Shown here in pieces: positions 45,128 through 54,137 of a stretch of DNA of 63,193 nt. The DNA comes from Hyphomicrobium sp. (lineage in GTDB: Bacteria > Pseudomonadota > Alphaproteobacteria > Rhizobiales > Hyphomicrobiaceae). A model generated the notes under the pieces. That model worked only from the letters and a program-made list of their open reading frames with translations. It had not been told where the DNA came from and did no database searches. Within the stretch, counting starts at the first letter, position 1. The number at the start of each line of letters is the position of its first letter. Location: positions 1 through 63,193 of the forward strand of contig JALHOF010000022.1 in NCBI GenBank assembly GCA_022843145.1, read 5' to 3'. Both the position numbers and the translations under genes were made by a program.

Positions 45128-45999
45128 GGCTCGGCTTTCGCGGTCTCTGTGCAGTGGTCGATATCGGAGCATTGGTACGTCTTGACGCCATCGGCCCCGG
45201 GCAACTCGTCGAGGAAGGTGTCCGTGGCGCGGCAGCGCGCGCAGGCCCGCCGATGTCCGTGCTCGTCAGTGAAATCCTCGACGCGAAACGGCACGTCGGA
45301 GAACGACAACGGCTCGGCCGGCGTGTGCGGTGGGACGGCGTAGATCCGCTTCTCGCGTCCGGCTCCGAACAGGTAGAGGCAATCGGCCATGTTGAGCTTC
45401 GGGACGTCCCAGCGGGGAATGGGCGACGGATCGATGACGTAATGGCCGGCGATGCGCGTCGGGTAGCGGTGCGAGATCGTGATCTCGTCGAACGCCACCA
45501 TGTCCTCGTAGAGCTTGGTCCAGAGGCGGGCGTAGTTGGCCGCGCCATGCATCTCGCGGCGCTTCGCAGCACTGGGCTCGACGACGACGAGCGCATCGGG
45601 ATAGGGAACCTGGAAGACGAGGATCTGGTCGTCGCGCAACCGCTGCTCCGGGATGCGGTGGCGCGTCTGGATGACAGTGGCGTCGGCGGTTCGCGTCGTC
45701 TCCCTCACGCCGGGACAGACGAGGGCGAAGAACTTGCGCAGGTTGGCGGCGTTCACCGACACGTCGCTGCCCTGGTCGATCACCTTGACCGTGTCGTCGT
45801 CACCGAGCAGCGCCAGCGTGACCTGCAGTCCGCCGGTTCCGAACCCGCGCGCGATCGGCATCTCGCGCGATGCGTAGGGAACCTGGTGCCCGGGGATGGC
45901 GACCGCCTTCAGAAGCGCCCGGCGCAGCTCCTTCTTGGCGTTCTCATCGAGAAACCCGAAGCCGTAGGAGGCGGGCTTGCGGCGGCGTCTAGCGCGCAT
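45097..45999 (-). CDS. phnJ: PhnJ, radical-SAM C-P lyase
   Basis: ATG at 45999 is chosen; the longer frame to 46245 is a shadow of phnI. The 300-residue enzyme cleaves the carbon-phosphorus bond with a 4Fe-4S cluster. Family cysteines are visible in RRACARCRATDTFLDELP and YQCSDIDHC near residues 240-275. Other conserved blocks are YGFGFLDENAKKELRRALL, GFGTGGLQVTL and DEITISHRYPTRIAGHYVI. Its start overlaps phnI by 11 bp. Confidence 0.95.
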   Translation of the reverse strand: MRARRRRKPASYGFGFLDENAKKELRRALLKAVAIPGHQVPYASREMPIARGFGTGGLQVTLALLGDDDTVKVIDQGSDVSVNAANLRKFFALVCPGVRETTRTADATVIQTRHRIPEQRLRDDQILVFQVPYPDALVVVEPSAAKRREMHGAANYARLWTKLYEDMVAFDEITISHRYPTRIAGHYVIDPSPIPRWDVPKLNMADCLYLFGAGREKRIYAVPPHTPAEPLSFSDVPFRVEDFTDEHGHRRACARCRATDTFLDELPGADGVKTYQCSDIDHCTETAKAEPCERSSKSAA

Positions 46000-47107
46000 C
46001 GGATGTCTCCTTCTCGCGAGCCTGATGCTTCGACTGCGTGGTGCGAAGCCGGTCGAGGTCGGACTGGAACGTGATGTAGTGCGGCATCTTGTAGTGGGTG
46101 CAGAACCCCATCGATTCGATGCCGTCGACGTGGAGGAGGACGAACTCCGGATCCTCCGAGGGATTGCGTGGCCCGTGGGCGAGGCTGGCCTGCATCGAGC
46201 GGTCGAGGATCGCCATGGCGATGGCCTTGACCTCGTTGTGGCCAAAGCATGCGCCGTAACCGAGGGTGAACACCGGCTTGTCGCCGGTGCCGGTGTCCTC
46301 GTACATGGCGATGATCTCGCACTCCGTCATCAGCACCTCGCCGGCCTCGATCAGCTCCCCGGTGACAGGATGCGGCAGCTCGATCGGCAGGTAGCCGACG
46401 CGCAGCTCGCCGACGGTCGGATGAACGTCGCCGTAGCCGCGCATGTTCGAATAGGCGAGCGCCAGCAGGCCACCGGTCTCGCCGCGCGCCATGGTGGCGA
46501 GAGACGCGGAGCGCGGCACGGGAAACACCAGCGGCGCGCGGGTGATATCGAACGGCTCGCCGTCGCACGGCTCGGCTTGCGGCAGCAGCCCCTCGCCGCG
46601 CAAGGCGTCGACGACCTTCGGAAAGCTCGTCGGCAACGCCGCGTCGGGGAGATTGCCGAGCCAGCCGCGCGCGATGTCGCGAAAGGTCTGCGGTTCCTCC
46701 TCGATCAGGTCGAAGCGGAACAGCCGCTGCAGGTAGTCGGGCGTCGGCCCGAGCATCTGGCCGCCGGGAATGTCCTTGAAGGCTGCCGAGATGCGCCGGA
46801 TCAGGCGCATGCCGCTGGTCTCGTGGGGCGGCATCGTCGCAAGCCGCGGCTGGGTCGAGCGATAGGCGCGCAACATGAACGCCGCCTCCAGCGGATCGCC
46901 GAGACTCTGCTTCAGGGCCAGTGCGGCCAGCGTCGGATGATAGAGGCCGCCCTCGGACAGCACGCGCCCGTGCAGGATGGGCATCTGCCGCTCGATCGCG
47001 TCGATCTCGATCGGCGCGCTGTCGCCGCCGAGCGCCCGCAGGGCATCGAGCAGACGGTTCGATTGCGCGATGGCCTCCGCCCCGCCTCGGACTGCGACAT
47101 AACTCAT
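45989..47107 (-). CDS. phnI: PhnI, nucleosidase/transfer subunit of C-P lyase
   Basis: The 372-residue protein begins MSYVAVRGGAEAIAQSNRLL and has PhnI blocks QMPILHGRVLSEGGLYHPTL, GYLPIELPHPVTGELIEAGE, CFGHNEVKAIAMAILD and EFVLLHVDGIESMGFCTHYK. With PhnG, PhnH and PhnL it displaces adenine from MgATP with phosphonate. It overlaps phnH by 4 bp (ATGA) and phnJ by 11 bp. Confidence 0.95.
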   Translation of the reverse strand: MSYVAVRGGAEAIAQSNRLLDALRALGGDSAPIEIDAIERQMPILHGRVLSEGGLYHPTLAALALKQSLGDPLEAAFMLRAYRSTQPRLATMPPHETSGMRLIRRISAAFKDIPGGQMLGPTPDYLQRLFRFDLIEEEPQTFRDIARGWLGNLPDAALPTSFPKVVDALRGEGLLPQAEPCDGEPFDITRAPLVFPVPRSASLATMARGETGGLLALAYSNMRGYGDVHPTVGELRVGYLPIELPHPVTGELIEAGEVLMTECEIIAMYEDTGTGDKPVFTLGYGACFGHNEVKAIAMAILDRSMQASLAHGPRNPSEDPEFVLLHVDGIESMGFCTHYKMPHYITFQSDLDRLRTTQSKHQAREKETSDAR

Positions 47108-47685
47108 CGGTGTATCTCCATTCGCGCAACGCGCGTGGTGCGCGGCAGCGCCGCGACGCGGCTCTCGTCACAGAGGATGAGATCGACGCCGAGCGGGAAG
47201 AACCGGCACCACGCTGCACGTCGCTCGATCCAGTCGGGATGCAGCGTGCCGAGCGCCAGATCACGATGAGATGCGATGCCGGGGCCGGAGAGGCGGACCT
47301 TCGGGCCTGTCGTGCCGAGACCGCTGACGCGAATCACGATCGTTGCTCCCTGCTCCGGCGTGGTCAGCGCGCCGAGGGCCGGCTCGAAGTTCGGAGCCGG
47401 CGCTGTTGCGCCATCGACGAAGATGAAGCGGGCGGCAGGCACAGTGCTCTGCGGGCTCTCCAGGAAACGCCAATCGCCGTCGGTCAGTAACCCTTGCTGA
47501 TCCGCTACCGAGACCTCGCTGTCGCACAGGGCCGCCAGCACGGCGAGTGCCGCCGGGGCGCCATCGATCCAGGCTGCGAGATCGGCAACCGACCCCGGCC
47601 GGGCCATGCAGTCGAGGAGCTGCCGGAACAGCCGCTGGCGATGCTTCGGACAATAGACGGCGGGAACATCAAGCGCGGTCGTCAT
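47104..47685 (-). CDS. phnH: PhnH, C-P lyase core subunit
   Basis: The 193-residue protein matches PhnH: YCPKHRQRLFRQLLDCMARP, ALCDSEVSV, FIFVDGA and the C-terminal FFPLGVDLILCDESRVAALP followed by RTTRV. PhnH forms part of the PhnGHIJ core. It overlaps phnG by 17 bp and phnI by 4 bp. Confidence 0.93.
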   Translation of the reverse strand: MTTALDVPAVYCPKHRQRLFRQLLDCMARPGSVADLAAWIDGAPAALAVLAALCDSEVSVADQQGLLTDGDWRFLESPQSTVPAARFIFVDGATAPAPNFEPALGALTTPEQGATIVIRVSGLGTTGPKVRLSGPGIASHRDLALGTLHPDWIERRAAWCRFFPLGVDLILCDESRVAALPRTTRVARMEIHR

Positions 47686-48139
47686 CGCCGGCCTCCGCCA
47701 TCAGGGAGAAATCGACTTTCGTCCGCGACAGCATGGCGGCGCGAAGGCGTGCTGTGCGGTCGATCTCGGCCTGTCCCTCGTCGAGCAGCCCCCGAACCTC
47801 GGCAGAACCTGAAAGGCCGTGCGCCAGAACCCCGTCGAGGACGGCAAGCGCTGCCGCAAACTCGACGTCGTCATCCATCACGACCGAGCCGCCCTCGACC
47901 TGGCCGCCGTCAGGCGCGAGCAGCGCAACCCGCGCCGTCGTGACCGGGATCTCGCCCAGATAGAAGGTGTCGAGCATCACGCTTTCGCGCAGCCGCAGCA
48001 GCGCCAGCCCGGCACGGGGCGCAGAGCGGTGCGTGGCGCTGTGCTCCGCCGCAAGCCGGCCTGCCAGCGCCAGCACGCGGTCCGCCTCGGCGGCGGCAAA
48101 GGCCCGCATCCAACGGGATCGTGGTGTCGGGGTTGTCAT
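47669..48139 (-). CDS. phnG: PhnG, C-P lyase core subunit
   Basis: The 156-residue protein begins MTTPTPRSRWMRAFAAAEAD and has the PhnG blocks GLALLRLRESVMLDTFYLGE and DDVEFAAALAVLDGVLAHG. It is the first gene of the GHIJKLMNP run. The gap before it holds a perfect ATGTCTAGACAT palindrome likely bound by PhnF, suggesting a promoter of its own. Confidence 0.93.
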   Translation of the reverse strand: MTTPTPRSRWMRAFAAAEADRVLALAGRLAAEHSATHRSAPRAGLALLRLRESVMLDTFYLGEIPVTTARVALLAPDGGQVEGGSVVMDDDVEFAAALAVLDGVLAHGLSGSAEVRGLLDEGQAEIDRTARLRAAMLSRTKVDFSLMAEAGDDDRA

Positions 48140-48192
48140 GGGAGAAGCGCCTGGCTGTGCCGCGCCAAATCGCGGGGGATCACTTTGAATAG

Positions 48193-48204
48193 ATGTCTAG
48201 ACAT
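48193..48204. promoter_or_regulatory. Candidate PhnF operator upstream of phnG
   Basis: ATGTCTAGACAT is a perfect 12-bp palindrome, 54 bp before the phnG start. Its GTCTAGAC core recurs upstream of phnD. PhnF regulators of the GntR/HutC class bind TCTAGA-centred palindromes. Confidence 0.6.
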
Positions 48205-48255
48205 GTTGCTTGTCATAATCCAGCTCGTCTGCGTTCAACTTTGAACTTTCCCGGA

Positions 48256-48999
48256 TCACGCGATGGCGACCGCGAGCTCGACGCGGTCGGCCCGGAACCG
48301 CGTCACCGCGTACTCGATGGGCTTGCGCGTCGCCGCATCGACATTGACGCTCTTGACCCGCAAGACCCACTGCGTCGGGGGAACGGCCAGCAGAGCGGCG
48401 TCCTCGGGTTCGACCGGCACCGTCGTCACGAGGCTCTTGACGCGCTCCGGTCGGAGGCCCGTCTTGCGCGTAATGAGTGCGTGCAGCGAGCCGCCCTTGT
48501 AGGCGTCGAACACCGCATCGCCCACGCTCGCAGGGAGGAAATGCGAGATCACGCAGAACGGGCCGCCATCGACGGAGCGCAGGGTCTCGATGGCGAAGAC
48601 CGGCGCGCCGTCCTTGAGCTTCAGCCGCTGGGCCACACCGCCGCGCGCCGCGATGACCTGCTTGCGGATCAGCACGCTCTCGGTGCTATGGCCACCCTTG
48701 GCCAGGCTTTCGGTGAAGCGAGAGCCGGAGCCGACCGCATAGGCGAGCGGCTTGCCGGCGACATAAGTACCGGCACCGTGACGCCGCGCCACCAGCCCGG
48801 CATCGATCAGCATGTCGATCGCGTGGCGGACGGTATGCCGGTTGACGCCAAAGCGCTCCGCCAGCTCGTGCTCGCCGGGCAGGCGCTGGCCGACGTCGAA
48901 GCCGTCCCGGATCTCGTGCTCGAGCGTATCGGCGATCTGGCGATAGCGGGCGATGCCGAGGTTCGGCAGCAGGGTTCTTTGTGACATTGGAGGCGACAT
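48256..48999 (-). CDS. phnF: PhnF, GntR/HutC-family regulator
   Basis: The protein has an N-terminal GntR winged helix (RYRQIADTLEHEIRDGFDVG, HELAERFGVNRHTVRHAID) and a HutC/UTRA effector domain (SRFTESLAKGGHSTESVL to the C-terminus), typical of PhnF. ATG at 48999 or 48987 gives the family length of about 245 residues. An ATG at 49119 overlaps the phnE stop as ATGA and is in frame, so a 40-residue N-terminal extension with coupled translation is possible. It probably represses the phn operon until phosphonate is present. Confidence 0.9.
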   Translation of the reverse strand: MSPPMSQRTLLPNLGIARYRQIADTLEHEIRDGFDVGQRLPGEHELAERFGVNRHTVRHAIDMLIDAGLVARRHGAGTYVAGKPLAYAVGSGSRFTESLAKGGHSTESVLIRKQVIAARGGVAQRLKLKDGAPVFAIETLRSVDGGPFCVISHFLPASVGDAVFDAYKGGSLHALITRKTGLRPERVKSLVTTVPVEPEDAALLAVPPTQWVLRVKSVNVDAATRKPIEYAVTRFRADRVELAVAIA

Positions 49000-49115
49000 T
49001 CGAGCAGAGGTCCCGGTCGGCAAGGTGCGCGCCGGCGCGGTTCGCCAGCGTTCGCCGACGCAGTCTCCGATGCCTTGGCCCCGCTCGGCAAGACCATTGA
49101 TGAGATCATCTACTT

Positions 49116-50150
49116 TCATGCGATCAACCTCGCCCGCAGCCGCGCCGAGATCTGGTCGAGCAGGAACACGGTCACGAAGATGACGACCAGGATGGTGCCG
49201 ACGTTGCCGTACTCGAAGAGATCGTAGCGGCCCTTGAGCTCCTGGCCGATGCCGCCCGCGCCGACGAGGCCGATGACGGTCGCCATGCGGACGTTGCGGT
49301 CGAGGATATAGAGCGTATAGGCGATGTAGCTCGGCAGCACCTGCGGCAGCACAGAGAGACGCAGCACCCGGATCTTCGACGCGCCGAGCGCGCGCAGCGC
49401 ATCCTGCGGCTTCTTGTCTGCGGCCTCGATGTCCTCCGCGTAGAACTTGCCGAGAAACCCTGCGCCATGGAGCCCGAGCGCGAGAAACCCGGCCACGGGG
49501 CCAAAGCCGAAAGCGAGCACCAGGAACAGCGCGCTGATCAGCTCGGGGATGGCGCGCAGCAGGCTGACCGTGCCGCGCGCGATCGCGTAGATCGCCCTGT
49601 TCGGCGTGTAGTTCGCCGCACCGAGATAGGCGAGCGGGATGCTGAGCAGGACGGCGAGGATGGTGGCCCAGATGGCGATCTCGATGGTCTCGATCATCTT
49701 GCCGACGGTGAGCGTCAGATAGCCGAGCGGCTCCACCATCACCTTCTTGCGGCTGACAGTCTCCTCGAGCTTCGTGGTGTCCGGATTCATCCGGTACTCG
49801 CGGTGATCGACAGTCTCGACGTAGGCCAGCCAAGGCAGCTTTGCCTCGTCGAAATCCGCAACGCGGCTGACATCGGTGCGATAGGACAAAGTGATCGGGA
49901 ACAGGTCCTTGCCGATCCGCGCCAGCCCCCGCCCGACCTGGGAGCTTTCCCTGAGCCCGAGCTGGGCTGCGATCGCTTCTGCCGACAGCGCGAGAAACTT
50001 GTCGATGTCGACGCGACGCGCCGAGACCAACAGCAATCCGGCCACCGCGATGAGCAGGACCAGCATGCGCCAAGTATACGGCGCAGGCAGATGCCAGTTG
50101 ATCTCTCTGCGCCGTTCGAGGCTCGGCCGCGGCGGGTTGGACATATCCAT
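49116..50150 (-). CDS. phnE: PhnE, phosphonate ABC transporter permease
   Basis: ATG at 50150 (MDMSNPPRPSLERRREINW) shares one base with the phnC stop. The 344-residue membrane protein has an N-terminal helix, a periplasmic loop of about 100 residues and the permease fold with IAIWATILAVLLSIPLAYLG, LISALFLVLAFGFGP and the EAA-type loop LRALGASKIRVLRLSVLPQ. It is longer than typical PhnE (about 270) because of the loop. Only one permease gene is present, so it should form a homodimer. Confidence 0.92.
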   Translation of the reverse strand: MDMSNPPRPSLERRREINWHLPAPYTWRMLVLLIAVAGLLLVSARRVDIDKFLALSAEAIAAQLGLRESSQVGRGLARIGKDLFPITLSYRTDVSRVADFDEAKLPWLAYVETVDHREYRMNPDTTKLEETVSRKKVMVEPLGYLTLTVGKMIETIEIAIWATILAVLLSIPLAYLGAANYTPNRAIYAIARGTVSLLRAIPELISALFLVLAFGFGPVAGFLALGLHGAGFLGKFYAEDIEAADKKPQDALRALGASKIRVLRLSVLPQVLPSYIAYTLYILDRNVRMATVIGLVGAGGIGQELKGRYDLFEYGNVGTILVVIFVTVFLLDQISARLRARLIA

Positions 50151-50953
50151 CAGGCGGCGACGCGGCTCTGCTCGAGCCCGCTCCCTTCGTAGATGCTCGC
50201 AACCGTCGAACGGTCGAGTGCGTCGGGCCGGCCGTCGAAGACGATCGAGCCGGAGCGCATGGCGATGATCCGATCGGCGAAGTCGAGCGCGAGATCGAGT
50301 TGATGCAGGCTGCACAGCACGGTCGTCCCGCGTTCGCGGGCGGCGTCGCGGAGCAGCGTCAGCACGTCGCGGCTGGTGGCCGGATCGAGGCTGGCGACCG
50401 GCTCGTCGGCGAGAATGACATCGGGGTCGAGCAGGAAGGCACGCGCGATGCCGACCCGCTGTTGCTGTCCGCCCGACAACTCGCCCATGCGGCGGGTGAG
50501 GTGAAGCTCGTCGAGCCCGACCCTGGCGATGAGGTCGCAAGCCCGCTCGCGCAAGGACTTCGGGTACCACTTGAGCAGCACGCGCCAGAACGCCGCGTCG
50601 GCAACGGCGCCGGACATGACGTTCTGGGCGACGTCGAGACGCTCCACCAGATTGAACTGCTGGTGCACCATCGCGACGCGCCGCTGCACGGATCGCAACG
50701 ACTTCGGCTTCAGCTCGGCGCCATCGACCGCGATGCGACCCGAGGACAGCGGCGTCAGCCCGTTGAGAGCGCGCAGCAGCGTCGACTTGCCCGAGCCCGA
50801 GGGACCGAGGATGACGCAGAACTCGCCGCGCGGCACATCGAAAGTCACGCCGTCGAGCGCCTTGACGCCGTGGGCGAACTGCTTCGACACGCGATTGAAG
50901 GACAGCATCGCTCGATGCTGTCCCTCCGCGCCCATGGATAGGGGAGCGCTCAT
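50150..50953 (-). CDS. phnC: PhnC, phosphonate ABC transporter ATPase
   Basis: The 267-residue ATPase has Walker A GPSGSGKSTLLRALNG, Q-loop MVHQQFNLVERL, signature LSGGQQQRVGIARAFL and Walker B VILADEPVASLD. The ATG at 50953 overlaps the phnD stop as ATGA; ATG at 50908 (MLSFNRVSKQF) would give the usual family N-terminus. It drives uptake through PhnE with PhnD as binding protein. Confidence 0.93.
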   Translation of the reverse strand: MSAPLSMGAEGQHRAMLSFNRVSKQFAHGVKALDGVTFDVPRGEFCVILGPSGSGKSTLLRALNGLTPLSSGRIAVDGAELKPKSLRSVQRRVAMVHQQFNLVERLDVAQNVMSGAVADAAFWRVLLKWYPKSLRERACDLIARVGLDELHLTRRMGELSGGQQQRVGIARAFLLDPDVILADEPVASLDPATSRDVLTLLRDAARERGTTVLCSLHQLDLALDFADRIIAMRSGSIVFDGRPDALDRSTVASIYEGSGLEQSRVAA

Positions 50954-51879
50954 TTCTGGCCGGCCTTGGCGATCATGGCTTGACGCAAGTCCTTGGAGAC
51001 TTTCGACAGCGTGACGAGGGCAGGAGCCATCACCTCTTCCTTGATCGACGCGTCGTAGCGATCGACCTTCTTGCCGCCGTAGCCACGGATCATCTCAGGC
51101 TTGATGCCTTCGGTCTTGTGGATGTTGTTGAACGCGTCACGCAACTTCTGCTTCACGGCCGCCGGCAGCTTGGTCGCCATGGCGATCGGCGGGTTGGGGA
51201 TCGGGTCCGACTTCGCGAGCACGACGAGATCGCCCGCCCTGATCGAGCCCTGGTTGACCGCCTTCTCAAGCGAGTCGAACGAAGCGGCAGCTGCATCCAC
51301 CAAGCCCTCGGAGAGCGCCTTCAGGCTGTTGGCATGGCTGCCGGTCATGCGCACGGATGTCAGGTCCTTCGCAGGATCGAGCCCGGCGGCGAGCAGCATG
51401 GCAACCGGGTAGACGAAGCTCGACGTCGAATTCGGATCGCCGAAGGCCATCGCCTTGCCCTTGAGGTCGGCCAGCTTTTTGACGGGCGAGCCGGCCTTGA
51501 CGAAGATGCCGGAGAAATAGGTCGAGCTGCCGTGGTTCACGTCGAGCGCGAGCAGCTCGGCGCAGCCCTTCTCCTTCGCCGGCAGGTAGGAGGCCGCACC
51601 GTACCAGGCGATCTCGATCACGCCCGAGCAGTGGGCCTCGATCACGGCGCCGTAGGTCTGGCCGACCTTGATGTCGAAGTGCAGCCCCGTCGACTTTGTG
51701 ACGGCATCGAAGACCGGCTTGAAGTCGGCCTTGGTGCCGTCCTCGGTGCCGCCATCGGCCGGCACCAGCATGACCCGGAAGGGCTTCGCTGCGCTGCCGT
51801 CGGCCAGCTGCGCAACAGCGGTTCCGGCGAAGAGACCGGCCGCGGCGACGGTCGCCGCCAGGAGTTTCAAAGCTTTCAT
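50950..51879 (-). CDS. phnD: PhnD, periplasmic phosphonate-binding protein
   Basis: ATG at 51879 after GAGGGAAGCGTC starts a signal peptide (MKALKLLAATVAAAGLFAGT, then AVAQ). The mature protein has PhnD features: FRVMLVPADGGTEDGTKADF, YGAVIEAHCSGVIEIAWYGA, NHGSSTYFSGIFVKAGSPV and GDPNSTSSFVYPVAMLL. It is the first gene of the phnDCEF run. A Pho-box-like site and a GTCTAGAC palindrome lie within 190 bp upstream. Confidence 0.94.
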   Translation of the reverse strand: MKALKLLAATVAAAGLFAGTAVAQLADGSAAKPFRVMLVPADGGTEDGTKADFKPVFDAVTKSTGLHFDIKVGQTYGAVIEAHCSGVIEIAWYGAASYLPAKEKGCAELLALDVNHGSSTYFSGIFVKAGSPVKKLADLKGKAMAFGDPNSTSSFVYPVAMLLAAGLDPAKDLTSVRMTGSHANSLKALSEGLVDAAAASFDSLEKAVNQGSIRAGDLVVLAKSDPIPNPPIAMATKLPAAVKQKLRDAFNNIHKTEGIKPEMIRGYGGKKVDRYDASIKEEVMAPALVTLSKVSKDLRQAMIAKAGQK

Positions 51880-52010
51880 GACGCTTCCCTCGAAGATTGC
51901 TACGCGCCGGACCCGCGACCATCCGGCCGCCTCCGTCGGTCGCGAGGCACCCCGCCGTTGCACGTTCCGCTGGCAGATTGCCGCCGGGCGTCTCATGCGA
52001 AATGGTCCGG

Positions 52011-52022
52011 ATGTCTAGACGA
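52011..52022. promoter_or_regulatory. Candidate PhnF operator upstream of phnD
   Basis: ATGTCTAGACGA keeps the GTCTAGAC core of the perfect palindrome at 48193-48204 with changes only in the last two bases. It lies 132 bp before the phnD start. Confidence 0.52.
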
Positions 52023-52046
52023 CTTGAGCAGGTCTAGGGGCGGCGT

Positions 52047-52064
52047 GTTACACGCTGATGACAG
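52047..52064 (-). promoter_or_regulatory. Candidate Pho box upstream of phnD
   Basis: The minus strand reads CTGTCAT-CAGC-GTGTAAC. The first half is a perfect match to the PhoB consensus CTGTCAT; the second half matches in four of seven positions. Spacing (4 bp) and 18-bp length are standard. It would link the operon to phosphate starvation. Confidence 0.45.
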
Positions 52065-52450
52065 CGATTGGGGGCGCGAGATGTGCCGGGCTGTTCATAT
52101 CGTGCCGCACCGGACGGCTGGAGCGAGCTACGTCAGGACGCGATGAGCCCGCGGCCCATTTGCCTCCCCCAAGGTCGCCTGTGCGGTAAGCCAATTATGC
52201 GAATTCGACGACGCGGCTGCTATCAAATAGGTGCAGCGGATAGCCGATCTGCGAGGGGGTCAAAGTTCAACGCCGGTCCACATTGTGTCCGGCCGGTTCG
52301 CGGTCAGCTTGAGGGCACGCGATCGCACGTTTTGACCAAAACCGCGTGTTCCGGCGGGGATCGGCCACAAGATCGGCCACGAAACCGGCCAAACAGACTG
52401 GAATATCGAGACATTATCATGTAATGTTAGCGACTTACAAACCTGCATGA
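52065..52450. other. Stretch between phn operon and fic gene
   Basis: No gene is recognised. A minus-strand frame ending at 52260 reads NVRSRALKLTANRPDTMWTG and may be a gene scrap. Three 12-bp iterons lie at 52359-52394. An AT-rich segment at 52400-52450 likely holds the fic promoter. Confidence 0.45.
52359..52394. repeat. Three 12-bp iterons
   Basis: GATCGGCCACAA, GATCGGCCACGA and AACCGGCCAAAC follow each other without gaps; the first two agree in 11 of 12 bases. A further TTGGCCAA-like match is at 52450. They lie about 60-90 bp upstream of the fic start and could bind a regulator. Confidence 0.5.
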
Positions 52451-53653
52451 TTGGCCAAAATGCCCTTGGAAACACCCTTTCGGATCGAGCCTGCGCGGCT
52501 TGAGCAGCCATCTTTGGAGATAGCAGACGTCGTCGCAGAGATTGCAGCGGCATCGGCAACGCTCGGCCGCGCGCTGCATCCCAAGACGGCTGCCAACCTA
52601 TCCGATCTCGTGCGGATGATGAACTGCTACTACAGCAACCTGATCGAGGGACACGATACGCGTCCGCGCGACATCGAGCGCGCGATGGCGGGCGACATGG
52701 ACCAGGCCGAAGAGCGTCGCAATCTGCAGCGCGAAGCGGTTGCGCATATTCGTGCGCAGGCCGAGATCGATCGCCTCGCCGGTGCCGGCGCGCTGCCTGA
52801 ACCCGCCTCCAAAGAATTCATCCGGAGGCTGCACCGGGAGTTCTATGCGGGTGCGCCTGAGGACATGCTGCGCATTCGTGGCGCCGGTCAGGAATTCGTG
52901 ATGACGCCCGGCGAATGGCGTTCACAGCCAGCCCATGACAATGCGGTCGGACGTCATGTGCCGCCGTTGAGTGGCCGTGTCGCGGACTTCATGGCGGCAT
53001 TCGAGGATCGCTACCGGATGGACACCTTGGGCACAGCGTCACGCGTCATCGCCATTCCTGCGGCGCATCATCGGCTGAACTACATCCACCCATTTCCGGA
53101 TGGCAATGGCCGCGTGAGCCGATTGATGAGCCACGCCATGTGCCTGAAGGCTGGCATTGGCGCGCATGGGCTGTGGTCAATCTCGCGCGGTCTGGCGCGC
53201 GGATTGGAGAGCCGTCTCGACTACAAGCGGATGATGGATCATGCCGATATGCCTCGTCAGGGCGAGCGGGATGGTCGTGGCAATCTTTCGGAACGCGCAC
53301 TGGAAGAATTCACGCTTTGGTTCCTGAAGATATGCCTCGACCAGATCACCTTCATGAGCAGCCTCTTCGAAATCGCTGCGCTTGATCGCCGGTTGATTGC
53401 TCTTGTCGAACGATCCGACACAATGAAGCCGGAGACGAGCAAGCTGCTGACGGAGGCGCTTATTCGCGGAGAGATCGAACGCGGGGATTGTGCGCGGATC
53501 ACCGGCCTGCCCGAGCGCACCACACGGCGCGTTCTCAACGATACCATTGCCTCCGGCCTGCTTGCATCAAGCACGCCGAAAGGCCCGGTGTCACTGCGCT
53601 TCCCAACAGACGTGCTGGAGTTCTTGTTCCCCCGCCTGTACCCAGAGACGTGA
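52451..53653 (+). CDS. Fic-domain protein, class II, probable AMP transferase
   Basis: The start is ATG at 52460 (MPLETPFRIEPARLE) or an upstream alternative at 52451. The N-terminal inhibitory helix carries SNLIEGHDT, matching the (S/T)xxxE(G/N) motif whose Glu blocks ATP binding in class II Fic proteins. The Fic motif is HPFPDGNGRVSR, complete with catalytic His. The C-terminal third has a winged-helix (ARITGLPERTTRRVLNDTIA). Such proteins AMPylate target proteins, often themselves or gyrase. It is not adjacent to a recognisable partner antitoxin, consistent with built-in inhibition. Confidence 0.9.
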   Translation: MAKMPLETPFRIEPARLEQPSLEIADVVAEIAAASATLGRALHPKTAANLSDLVRMMNCYYSNLIEGHDTRPRDIERAMAGDMDQAEERRNLQREAVAHIRAQAEIDRLAGAGALPEPASKEFIRRLHREFYAGAPEDMLRIRGAGQEFVMTPGEWRSQPAHDNAVGRHVPPLSGRVADFMAAFEDRYRMDTLGTASRVIAIPAAHHRLNYIHPFPDGNGRVSRLMSHAMCLKAGIGAHGLWSISRGLARGLESRLDYKRMMDHADMPRQGERDGRGNLSERALEEFTLWFLKICLDQITFMSSLFEIAALDRRLIALVERSDTMKPETSKLLTEALIRGEIERGDCARITGLPERTTRRVLNDTIASGLLASSTPKGPVSLRFPTDVLEFLFPRLYPET

Positions 53654-54137
53654 ATCTTTTTGGCCGCAATCCAAGTCCAAGCCGAATTCCAGGCATCGAG
53701 GATGCGCCCATATTCTGCCTAAAGCTGACCGTTAGGTCCTTGCTGCAACCATAGCGTTATTGAACCGCTTGAAGTAGGCATTGCATTAGCCACAACACGG
53801 TACGTCCTGCCATCGTTGCCGGTCGTCCTGACTGGGGCAGGCGTCTCGCCGAGTTCACAATGAGGGCCGACCAGCTGACGATTGTCAGTGCATAAGGCGA
53901 CTCCGATTCGCCAAGGATCTGGCGAATTGGGGACGCCTCGCTATCCGCCTTCAGGCCGAACCCCGTCCAGCGGATTTCCTCGTCGTCATCGAAAGCGTCG
54001 CCAAGACGCATAAAGCCTGAATGCCCACTGCGACTCAAAGAGTTGCTGGTCGCGCCGATTGGCATCGACGACACGCCTTACACGCAGCCGGCAGCATTGG
54101 CCGCCGAGCTGCCGTATCGTCAATCGGGACCGGAGCA
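53654..54137. other. Stretch between fic and CGNR genes
   Basis: No protein is recognised. A minus-strand frame (53757-54074) encoding HSGFMRLGDAFDDDEEIRWT is possible but has no support beyond being open. A plus-strand scrap near 54043-54140 reads VAPIGIDDTPYTQPAALAAE and may be the end of a lost gene. Confidence 0.4.

Noticed and set aside
53757-54074. 105-codon minus-strand hypothetical gene
   Set aside because: Open frame without ribosome site, family features or operon context; left as unassigned.
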